Shown here: piece after piece, positions 1 through 5,972 of the stretch | Position numbering within the stretch: the stretch's first letter is position 1 | How the letters are laid out: every line of letters begins with the position of its first letter | Assembly (NCBI GenBank): GCA_002500605.1 | Contig: DLRR01000028.1 | Coordinates: forward strand, 1 to 8,645 | Direction of reading: 5' to 3' | Length of the DNA stretch: 8,645 nt | From: Nitrospinaceae bacterium UBA7883 | Lineage (GTDB): Bacteria; Nitrospinota_A; UBA7883 | Program-made: the position numbers and the translations under genes | The notes under the pieces: model-generated | What the model saw: only the letters and a program-made list of their open reading frames with translations | The model's database searches: none | What the model was told of the DNA's origin: nothing

Positions 1-471
1 GTGGCCCTGCTCAGCTGCCTTGCGATACCACTTGAAAGACTTTTTATAATTCCGTGCCACTCCTTTCCCATGAAAGTACATTCCACCAAGTCTCACCTGC
101 GCTAGTGCATACCCTTGCTGAGCTGCCTTGTGATACCACTTGAAAGACTTTTTGGAATTGCGTTTTACTCCCTCTTCATCACGGTACATTCCACCAAGTT
201 TATACTGAGCAGCCGCATCTCCCTGTTTGGCCGCTTTGTAAAACCATTTAAAGGCTGTATCAATATCTTTTGGAACACGCTGGCCATTCTCGTAATCTAA
301 ACCAAGATAGTACTGGGCATTAGCGTCCCCCTGTTCAGCTAGCTTTTTCGTTTCGGCAAATGTGCCTCCGGAAGCGTGGAGCAATGGTAGTAAGACTGTG
401 CCCAAAAAAGAAAAGATTACAAGTACTAAAATATGTAACCCTTTCTTGGAGGAAACAATATGGATCGACAT
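1..471 (-). CDS. Secreted Sel1-repeat (TPR-like) protein, 3' part cut by window edge
   Basis: Reading the minus strand from ATG at 471 gives 157 codons with no stop before the left edge, so the C-terminus is missing. An in-frame TAG is the codon just before this ATG, so no earlier start is possible; a GAGG lies about 11 bases upstream, a slightly long spacing. Residues 9-38 are a basic stretch (SSKKG) plus a hydrophobic core ending near HASGGTFA, a likely Sec signal peptide, so the protein should act in the periplasm or outside. From residue 47 there are Sel1-like repeats with an exact 36-residue period (QGDANAQYYLG, QGDAAAQYKLGGMY, QGYALAQVRLGGMY, with a fourth starting at 155), each closing with a FKWY.KAA helix. 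Sel1 repeats are alpha/alpha solenoids that bind protein partners; no enzymatic role is implied. It lies 176 bases downstream of the sortase gene on the same strand, so a functional link is possible but unproven. Confidence 0.88.
   Translation of the reverse strand, partial: MSIHIVSSKKGLHILVLVIFSFLGTVLLPLLHASGGTFAETKKLAEQGDANAQYYLGLDYENGQRVPKDIDTAFKWFYKAAKQGDAAAQYKLGGMYRDEEGVKRNSKKSFKWYHKAAQQGYALAQVRLGGMYFHGKGVARNYKKSFKWYRKAAEQGH
8..199. repeat. 108-base tandem coding repeat (Sel1 units)
   Basis: Two consecutive Sel1 units are nearly identical at DNA level. The block at 13-45 recurs at 121-153 with a single mismatch (cgatacc versus tgatacc), and the block GTACATTCCACCAAGT at 76-91 recurs exactly at 184-199. 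The offset is 108 bases in both cases, which is 36 codons. Identity at synonymous positions points to recent duplication or gene conversion of a repeat unit. Confidence 0.8.
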
Positions 472-647
472 CTATGTAATAACCTCAAATGTTTTTACCA
501 TTTTATCCATAGTTGCCGATAGCTGGACATATAAATTTTAATTAAAGGAATCTTTCAATGCGCTCAATGAGGTCTGTTAGAATTAAACACTGGAGGAAGG
601 GAAAGGTACTCGAAGAAATGAGAATTAAAATTCGCTAATCTGGCTAG
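472..647. other. Intergenic gap between sortase and Sel1 gene
   Basis: This AT-rich 176-base gap separates two minus-strand genes. No convincing coding ORF, RNA gene or terminator was seen. The only structure near the sortase stop is a short GAATT/AATTC inverted repeat with a two-base centre (622-633), too tight for an intrinsic terminator. The Sel1 gene may have its own promoter here, but no box pair was good enough to call. Confidence 0.4.
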
Positions 648-1226
648 CTATCTAAATTGGGTATATTTTTCTGATGCAACGATGTACCTTTTCGGTCCAC
701 CTGTTACAATTGAATCAAATGGCCAACATGTCATCAGAAGCATTCTGGTTTTGTTGTCAAATTCAACAACCTCCTCAGTGTCGGAGTTAAGAATAAAAGC
801 TTTTGTGACCCGATAAATAATCTCTTTTCCATCTTTTTTCTGAATAATTAGTTCATCATCAGCATTAAGGCATTTAAGAAAACTGAAATGGGTGTCACGA
901 TGCCCGCTAATAAGCGTAACCCCCGGTTCTCCTGGTTCTGAACTGTCAACAGCATGTCCGGGAGCAAAAGCCAACGTTCTTCCACTATCTCCTCGTAGTA
1001 CAAAATAAGATAACCCCATTTTAGGGACTTTCAACTTTGCGATTGGCCACGTGTCAGCCCAAGGCCACGGTTTGACCTGCTCACCTCCATTAAGAGTTTC
1101 TTCCCATGCTGAGCTAATAAGATAATAAGAAAGATGTGCCTTTCCATAAATCCACATTGCTTTCCCAACATGGAGCATAGATAAGAAAATAGCTGTTCCG
1201 ATTACAACCGATAAAACTTTTTTCAT
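648..1226 (-). CDS. Class GN sortase (cysteine transpeptidase), partner of the VIT-vWA protein
   Basis: A membrane-anchored sortase of the Gram-negative (GN) class, expected to cleave a C-terminal sorting signal on its dedicated substrate on the outer face of the cytoplasmic membrane. The start chosen is ATG 1226 (MKKVLSVV, 192 aa): it has a GGAAGGG ribosome-binding site six bases upstream and overlaps the stop of the upstream gene as TAATG. An in-frame ATG at 1241 would add five residues but has no such site. Residues 4-25 form an N-terminal membrane helix. The catalytic triad is complete (MKKV numbering): His109 in SGHRDTHF, Cys167 in LLMTCWPF, Arg180 in GGPKRYIV. The HRDTHF form of the His motif and the short length match the class GN family. 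The one-base overlap implies translational coupling with the target protein gene. The class assignment rests on motif and neighbour; sortase identity itself is firm. Confidence 0.93.
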   Translation of the reverse strand: MKKVLSVVIGTAIFLSMLHVGKAMWIYGKAHLSYYLISSAWEETLNGGEQVKPWPWADTWPIAKLKVPKMGLSYFVLRGDSGRTLAFAPGHAVDSSEPGEPGVTLISGHRDTHFSFLKCLNADDELIIQKKDGKEIIYRVTKAFILNSDTEEVVEFDNKTRMLLMTCWPFDSIVTGGPKRYIVASEKYTQFR

Positions 1227-3394
1227 TACGCACCCTTCCAAACTCGGGTTGCTATAGACATAATTATAGCCAATAACATAAACAAAAATCCGATGAATAG
1301 ATTCATCGGTCCGCTAGTAGCCCCCTGAGACGCACCAAAGACTTTTGTATAATTCCATCCTTGCGGGAGATGTACTTTAATGGGCCGCGACACAAGCTGC
1401 TTGAACATTGGTCGTGAAGGCGTTTTTTCAACTGCAACCATGCTGGTGAAAGGACTTATAATGTGGTAGCTAGTAGCAATATCAATAATATTTTTTCTAA
1501 GGTGGTCTTTAGTCTCTTGAATATGAGTAAGCCTATAATCGTCCATTAGAGCAGCTATTTTGGTTCTCGCCCAATAGACAGCTACACCTGTTGCTTGCTG
1601 TGCATCAAAAGCTGTAAGAGTTTTGCTCCATTCCTTAGATCCTATACTACCTTTAATGTTCAAGGTTTTAAGCTTCTCTTTTGACTTCACTGCGAGGAGC
1701 AGTGGCTCCCCATAATAAAGATCTTTAATGGGGGTTAAAAATGGCGGAACGTCAAAACTTTCCGGGAAGCTAAGCCTAATATCTCGCAAAACTACTGATT
1801 CAAGTTTTTTAAAAAGCGTGATCATCTGTTTTTTGACCTCACCTACTTTCCCAATAAACGTAAATGTACCTTTCCCCTGTCTAGCAGCCTTTTTCATGAA
1901 AGCTCCGTTGGGAGCAGATCCGATACCAATCATAAACATACGGCTGTCACCGATTTTTTCTTTAATGGTTTTGTAGATCGCCGCTTCATTTCCAACTGCG
2001 CCATCAGTTAAGAAAATAATTTGTGATAATTTTTCTCTACTCTTGCCTCTCTGTGCTAAAGCAAATCGGATAGCAGGCATTGCTTCTGTTCCACCCTCTG
2101 CCACTAGAGAGTCAACGAACAAGCTCGCTACTTTAAGATTATTCTTCGAAGCCGCTTTCGGGTGGCCAAACATCCCTCGCGGTGTATCATTAAAAGCGAT
2201 AACATTGAAAGTGTCTTTTGCAGTCAACCGTTCCAGGGCCAATTTAAGAGCACCTTTGGCCTGATCAAAAGACATTCCATACATAGAGCCTGAGACATCT
2301 AAAACAAAAATCACCTCTCGCGGCGACTGTTCATGCTTAAAATCCATATGTGGAGGGGTTACCATAATCATTGAGTGGAAAGCTTCATCCTTTTTTTCGA
2401 AGTATGTTGTTGCAACTGGCAAAGCTGATCTTTGAGCCATCCACTCAAGTGAAAAATCTCTGTTGGCCTTTATTGAACCTCTAGTAAGGTCAACTAGGTA
2501 CGTGTTGGATCCATTAACACTACTAACATTGATCGGGTGGTACTTGCTTGTGATACGAGAGACGACAAACCCAGGTTTTAAGCTTACCACTAGTTTGACC
2601 GGATTAGTTTTGGTTTCCTCCGATTTTAATACCCGCGGATTAATAGCACTATCGATAACAAATTCAGGGTCAAGACCTCCCAGGTCGGCGACTTTCTTGG
2701 TGTTGTTCTCGGTCATGGAGGGAACATAACGAGGAGGCACAACCAACGGTAACCTAAAAGAATGGACTCCGCTATTAACAGATATCTGCGTCTGATATTC
2801 CAACTCAATAGTTATCTTCTCACCAGGTGGAATGTTGGCAACTGATGTTGTGAATATATTAGGGCGTTGCTGAGTGACCAGCCCTGTTTTCCTGCCACTT
2901 TTTTTTGCTTGTTTGTAAATGGCCGTAGCAACTTTTTTTTCCGCTATCACGCCTTCCACAATCCGCGGCCCTACTTGCAAACGCATATGATCCACTGCTG
3001 CCTCACTAGGCAATGGAAAGATGTACTTTCCCTCCATCCATTCATCCGATTCGTTAACAAAGCTTTGCCTAATAGTTGCACGTAATAGGAGACCAGCAAC
3101 CGAAATATGAATATCAGTTTTAAGTGCTGGAGCCTCGATTCGCTGTCCTGTTTGGTTAATCAGGGAAATGCATCCAGTTCCGCATGTATCGGATTGTGAA
3201 GGGGATAACATTGCTTCGGTTGCTGTAGGGCTCAGCAGCAGAATTGTAAACATCACATATGCTCCAATAAAGAAAGATTTCCAATCTCCACAGTTCTGTT
3301 GCACGAATCTTAAAGCTTGCTCACAGAGCCGAGGGATCATCACTTGGGGTAACATTTTGCTGAGATGATTGTTTGTCGACAGTTTGATTAACAA
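1226..3394 (-). CDS. VIT and vWA domain sortase-target protein (marine proteobacterial sortase target type)
   Basis: A 722-aa envelope protein of the family known as marine proteobacterial sortase target protein, usually the sole substrate of a neighbouring class GN sortase. Start is TTG 3394: TAG lies two codons upstream in frame, and GAGAG sits seven bases before the TTG; ATG at residue 14 lacks a Shine-Dalgarno. A hydrophobic signal/anchor at 41-58 follows an unusually long 40-residue N-region. A VIT domain spans about 75-210 (FPLPSEAAV, IPPGEKITIELEY). A vWA domain spans about 358-530 with an intact metal-ion (MIDAS) set: DVSGS at 366-370, Thr436 in GGTEA, Asp464 in LTDG. The C-terminus has a membrane helix (about 697-716) and a short basic tail (R717, K720), the layout of a sortase substrate. 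However, the segment before the helix reads ASQGATSGP with no LPxTG-like motif; LPQGW at 676-680 is some 17 residues earlier. The biological role of the family is not known to me. Confidence 0.93.
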   Translation of the reverse strand: MLIKLSTNNHLSKMLPQVMIPRLCEQALRFVQQNCGDWKSFFIGAYVMFTILLLSPTATEAMLSPSQSDTCGTGCISLINQTGQRIEAPALKTDIHISVAGLLLRATIRQSFVNESDEWMEGKYIFPLPSEAAVDHMRLQVGPRIVEGVIAEKKVATAIYKQAKKSGRKTGLVTQQRPNIFTTSVANIPPGEKITIELEYQTQISVNSGVHSFRLPLVVPPRYVPSMTENNTKKVADLGGLDPEFVIDSAINPRVLKSEETKTNPVKLVVSLKPGFVVSRITSKYHPINVSSVNGSNTYLVDLTRGSIKANRDFSLEWMAQRSALPVATTYFEKKDEAFHSMIMVTPPHMDFKHEQSPREVIFVLDVSGSMYGMSFDQAKGALKLALERLTAKDTFNVIAFNDTPRGMFGHPKAASKNNLKVASLFVDSLVAEGGTEAMPAIRFALAQRGKSREKLSQIIFLTDGAVGNEAAIYKTIKEKIGDSRMFMIGIGSAPNGAFMKKAARQGKGTFTFIGKVGEVKKQMITLFKKLESVVLRDIRLSFPESFDVPPFLTPIKDLYYGEPLLLAVKSKEKLKTLNIKGSIGSKEWSKTLTAFDAQQATGVAVYWARTKIAALMDDYRLTHIQETKDHLRKNIIDIATSYHIISPFTSMVAVEKTPSRPMFKQLVSRPIKVHLPQGWNYTKVFGASQGATSGPMNLFIGFLFMLLAIIMSIATRVWKGA

Positions 3395-3504
3395 TTGCTA
3401 CTCTCACTAAAAAAATTTTGTTGGCCTACAGAATAAATCTTCAAAATGGGCGTGAGATTGATAAACGCTGGGTATTTAGCATATTAATCATGGAAAAGTA
3501 ATGA

Positions 3505-3520
3505 AGACATTTTTTTGTCT
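3505..3520. promoter_or_regulatory. Short inverted repeat in divergent intergenic region
   Basis: AGACA and TGTCT (3505-3509 and 3516-3520) flank six T residues in the 241-base gap between the divergently transcribed sortase-target operon and the HIT gene. It could be a small operator half-site pair; it is too weak to be a terminator. The rest of the gap (3395-3635) shows no gene. Confidence 0.2.
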
Positions 3521-3599
3521 CAAGCCAAAAAATGCGGCAAGTCATTGACGAATGCTTTGCTTATGGGTTTCCACATCCCAAAGCAACTCCAAGACCATG

Positions 3600-3626
3600 T
3601 TGCCCTTAAAGTCTACGTCATATACT
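3600..3626 (+). promoter_or_regulatory. Candidate promoter of the HIT gene, start-proximal
   Basis: TATACT at 3621-3626 is a good -10 box, with TTGCCC at 3600-3605 as a possible -35 box. The 15-base spacer is shorter than the usual 17. Transcription from it would begin around 3632-3634, only a few bases before the ATG at 3636, giving a leaderless or nearly leaderless message. The missing Shine-Dalgarno at that start agrees with this. Confidence 0.35.
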
Positions 3627-3635
3627 ATAAAAGCC

Positions 3636-3980
3636 ATGAGTGACTGTTTGTTTTGTGAAATCGTCGCAGGGAACATCCCATGCAAGAAAGTTGAAGAAAC
3701 AGATACTTTATTGGCATTCGAAGATATCAACCCAGTGGCGCCAATCCATGTTCTGGTCATTCCAAAAACCCATATTGCAGACGTGTTGGGGATTACAGAC
3801 AACCACAGTTCTGTGATAGCTGACATGTATTCCATGGTAAACAAAATTGCAAAAGATAGAGGACTGGACAAGATGGGGTTTCGGTTGGTTGTTAACAACG
3901 GATCAGAAGCTGGTCAAACGGTCTTCCATCTGCATTTCCACCTACTTGGCGGTCGACCTATGGCATGGCCCCCTGGTTAA
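3636..3980 (+). CDS. hinT: HIT-family purine nucleoside phosphoramidase, HinT-like
   Basis: A 114-aa histidine triad protein of the HinT/PKCI branch, cytoplasmic, which hydrolyses nucleoside phosphoramidates such as adenylated lysine or amines. Family hallmarks run the full length: CLFCEIVAGNIP at 4-15 with the CxxC pair (Cys4, Cys7), FEDINPVAPIHVLVIPKTHI at 28-47, and the triad HLHFHLLGGRP at 98-108 with His98, His100 and His102; His100 is the expected nucleophile. The end WPPG is typical of short members. Start ATG 3636 is chosen because homology begins there; an in-frame ATG at 3552 would add 28 residues unlike the family. No Shine-Dalgarno precedes 3636, and a -10-like box lies just upstream. 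It is the first gene of a plus-strand run with rsmB, 110 bases away. Confidence 0.93.
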   Translation: MSDCLFCEIVAGNIPCKKVEETDTLLAFEDINPVAPIHVLVIPKTHIADVLGITDNHSSVIADMYSMVNKIAKDRGLDKMGFRLVVNNGSEAGQTVFHLHFHLLGGRPMAWPPG

Positions 3981-3982
3981 GT

Positions 3983-4010
3983 TTGACATTTCACTAGTGA
4001 AAAGTGAAAT
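3983..4010 (+). promoter_or_regulatory. Candidate rsmB promoter with palindrome in the spacer
   Basis: TTGACA at 3983-3988 is a perfect -35 consensus, followed after 16 bases by TGAAAT (4005-4010), a 4 of 6 match to the -10 consensus. The perfect palindrome TTTCACTAGTGAAA occupies 3989-4002, inside the spacer, as repressor operators often do. A transcript would start near 4017 and leave a leader of about 74 bases before the rsmB ATG. The -10 box is poor, so this is tentative. Confidence 0.35.
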
Positions 4011-4025
4011 GTTCCATTTCAACTT
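3986..4025. repeat. Overlapping inverted repeats downstream of hinT
   Basis: ACATTTCAC (3986-3994) and GTGAAATGT (4004-4012) form a perfect 9-base stem with a 9-base loop. The right arm can instead pair downstream: AAGTGAAATG (4002-4011) with CATTTC and ACTT (4015-4020, 4022-4025), one bulged A and a 3-base loop. The two hairpins exclude each other. Neither is followed by a T run, so a simple intrinsic terminator for hinT is unlikely. Confidence 0.6.
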
Positions 4026-4090
4026 CTCCATAGTAAATAGATATCAAACAAATTTTTTGTTATGCTACTTAGAATTTAGGGGAAAGCAAT

Positions 4091-5470
4091 ATGGCCAAAA
4101 AGATGCCAAGGAAAGCGGCTTGCTTTATTTTGTCATATTTGGATCTTGGGAAAGGCAGCATTGACACCTTAGTACAAGCACAAACCAGAGGTATGGATCG
4201 CCGGGACAGGGCGTTTGTCTACGAACTTGTATATGGGGTAACACGAAATAAAAGAGCCCTTGATTACTTAATTGCCAATAATTCTCTAGTACCTTTTCAG
4301 CGTATTGACAAAATGGTTCTCATGCTACTCCGCATAGGCTTTTATCAATTGTATGTAATGGACAAAGTCCCCGCTTACGCGGCTGTAAATGAAACGGTTG
4401 AACAGGCAAAGTATTTTGATAACAATATGACTCGCATGGTATTTTTTATTAACGCCCTTTTGCGTAATACGGTACGAAACAAGCCACCTGAATCATGTGG
4501 CCCCAACAAGCTTAGGGGGGCCGTTGAAAGCTATATGGACAACTCCATTGATCCAACAGAAAAATTAGGAATTATCTATTCCTTTCCTCAGTGGCTCGCC
4601 AGTCGTTGGGTGCAAGACTTTGGGCTTGAACATGCTGAACGGTTGATGAAAAGATGCAATGTGAGGGCTCCTGTTTTCATCCGCGTAAACCATAAAAAAC
4701 TAAATGGGAATAATATAAATGGGTTTTTGCAGGATGAGGGAATATCTGTGGAGCGAGTCAATTGGGCAGGGGATTTATATTTAGTTAATGAGGGGCAGGT
4801 TACCCCGGGAAACCGGTTATTTGATGAGGGCTACATACAGCCACAAGACGGGGCCTCCTATATGGCTGCCAGTCTTTTGAATGCCAGGCAGGGTGAAACA
4901 GTAGCTGATGTTTGTTGTGGCAAGGGAATCAAAACAGGACAGTTTGCCCAATCCATGAACAATGAGGGATTAATAATCAGTGTTGATAATAACCAGCGTA
5001 GTTTTGAGAAGTTTGAAGAAAATATGAAGCGACAAAAGGTATCAATTGCTCGCCCAGTCATATTTGATGCCTCTACTAAATGGCCGGTTAATTATCACTT
5101 TTCCAAAATATTTATTGACGCCCCATGCTCCAATTACGGTGTAGTTCGCCGGCATCCTGAAGGAAAGTGGAATAAAAGTCCTGATTATTTGAAAACTCTC
5201 CAGGATACGCAACATACTATGCTTCAAAACGCGTTAGATTGCCTCAAGCCAGGGGGATCGTTGGTGTACGCAGTGTGCACAGTGGAAAAAAATGAGTGTC
5301 AAGATGTCGTTGAAAAAGCCATTGAAAAAACACCGGGGCTAAAAAGGATGGATATAGCAAAGCAAAGACCAGAGTTAACTGAATTCGTTAACAGTCAAGG
5401 CGACATAGAGATATTCCCTGGCCAAGGGAATATGGATGGTTTCTACGCAGCAAAACTTAGTATAAATTGA
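4091..5470 (+). CDS. rsmB: RsmB-like 16S rRNA cytosine-5 methyltransferase
   Basis: A 459-aa SAM-dependent RNA m5C methyltransferase of the RsmB/Sun family, which methylates a 16S rRNA cytosine (C967 in E. coli). Start ATG 4091 has AGGGG eight bases upstream. Residues 1-135 form a NusB-like RNA-binding domain (DRRDRAFVYELVYGVTRNKRALD; KVPAYAAVNETVEQAK). The catalytic domain follows from about 190. Motif I is VADVCCGKGIKTGQ at 271-284, motif IV is DAPCSNYGVVRRHPE at 343-357 with Cys346 (the release cysteine), and motif VI is YAVCTVEKNE at 393-402 with Cys396 (the expected nucleophile). FPGQGNMDGFYAAKL near the end is the usual closing motif. Length is normal and both cysteines are kept. Motif I departs from the common CAAPGGKT form, so a different RNA target is possible. 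SpoVG lies 61 bases downstream and may be co-transcribed. Confidence 0.9.
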   Translation: MAKKMPRKAACFILSYLDLGKGSIDTLVQAQTRGMDRRDRAFVYELVYGVTRNKRALDYLIANNSLVPFQRIDKMVLMLLRIGFYQLYVMDKVPAYAAVNETVEQAKYFDNNMTRMVFFINALLRNTVRNKPPESCGPNKLRGAVESYMDNSIDPTEKLGIIYSFPQWLASRWVQDFGLEHAERLMKRCNVRAPVFIRVNHKKLNGNNINGFLQDEGISVERVNWAGDLYLVNEGQVTPGNRLFDEGYIQPQDGASYMAASLLNARQGETVADVCCGKGIKTGQFAQSMNNEGLIISVDNNQRSFEKFEENMKRQKVSIARPVIFDASTKWPVNYHFSKIFIDAPCSNYGVVRRHPEGKWNKSPDYLKTLQDTQHTMLQNALDCLKPGGSLVYAVCTVEKNECQDVVEKAIEKTPGLKRMDIAKQRPELTEFVNSQGDIEIFPGQGNMDGFYAAKLSIN

Positions 5471-5531
5471 GTCGTAAATATTTTCTAAACAGATCAACAG
5501 AAAAATTACCTTTTAAAAGATACTACTGGGA

Positions 5532-5822
5532 ATGAATGGGGAAATTACTATCACAAGTGTGAAGGTTTATCCATTTGATACCTTGGAGGCAGGTGGGAGT
5601 GTGCTGGCAATGGCAGAAATAGTTATTGGTGGTGCTTTGTTGATTAAAGGGTTTCGAATTGTTTCCACAAGTGGAGGCGGAATGTTTGTTGGATTTCCCT
5701 CTTCTAAGGGAAAAGACGATAAATGGCGTGACCTAGTAATTGCAAAAAATGAGAGGACCAAAAGTCTTATACGCAACACTATTATGGTTGCGTACAAAGA
5801 GTTCGTAAACTTGCAACCTTAG
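5532..5822 (+). CDS. spoVG: SpoVG-family nucleic-acid-binding protein
   Basis: A 96-aa protein matching the SpoVG fold along its length: an N-terminal strand ITSVKVYPF, a central ALLIKGFRIVSTSGGGMFVGFPSSKGKDDKWRDLV corresponding to the family's IRVI..NNGLFVAMPSK....FRDI segment, and a C-terminal helix RTKSLIRNTIMVAYKEF. SpoVG was first studied in Bacillus sporulation and septation; in other bacteria it is a site-specific DNA/RNA-binding regulator, so a sporulation role is not implied here. The ATG at 5532 is the only sensible start, but its GGGA is too close to it to serve as a normal ribosome-binding site, so initiation looks weak or coupled to rsmB. A hairpin-T-tract terminator candidate follows 38 bases after the stop. 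Confidence 0.87.
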   Translation: MNGEITITSVKVYPFDTLEAGGSVLAMAEIVIGGALLIKGFRIVSTSGGGMFVGFPSSKGKDDKWRDLVIAKNERTKSLIRNTIMVAYKEFVNLQP

Positions 5823-5859
5823 ATTTATAACAATGGTGTTTGCCACAGTGCTGGATCAC

Positions 5860-5884
5860 TAATGCTTGATAGGCATTACTTTTT
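5860..5884 (+). terminator. Weak rho-independent terminator after spoVG
   Basis: TAATGC (5860-5865) and GCATTA (5873-5878) pair as a 6-base stem around a 7-base loop, followed by CTTTTT (5879-5884). The stem is short and AT-rich, but position and T tract suit the end of the hinT-rsmB-spoVG run, separating it from the transporter gene. Confidence 0.45.
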
Positions 5885-5972
5885 GTTGTAGAGTGGCCGA
5901 GTCCAAGTTAAGCGTCTACTAGCAAATATTAAATGCCGCAATGATATCTTAAGTCTTGGAGAGCTGTTTGTT

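Noticed and set aside
8..199. Direct repeats that might suggest a CRISPR array
   Set aside because: The 108-base period is in frame and encodes Sel1 units; the sequence between the repeats is also related, not unique spacers.
1226..1241. Sortase start at ATG 1241 (five extra residues)
   Set aside because: ATG 1226 has the proper ribosome-binding site and a TAATG coupling with the upstream stop; the upstream ATG has neither.
3552..3635. 28-residue N-terminal extension of the HIT protein from ATG 3552
   Set aside because: The extension does not resemble HIT proteins, whose homology begins at MSDCLFCEI (3636), and it would run through the likely promoter.
3542..3898. Minus-strand ORF of 118 codons opposite the HIT gene
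   Set aside because: It is antisense to a full-length HIT family protein and shows no domain of its own.
3847..4164. Plus-strand ORF of 105 codons overlapping hinT and the start of rsmB
   Set aside because: It lies out of frame with two genes that have clear family motifs, has no recognisable domain and crosses the intergenic inverted repeats.
5888..5945. tRNA-Leu/Ser-like start (GAGTGGCCGAGT)
   Set aside because: The D-arm-like wording is not followed by a foldable anticodon stem, a GGTTCGAATCC-type T arm or a closing acceptor stem.
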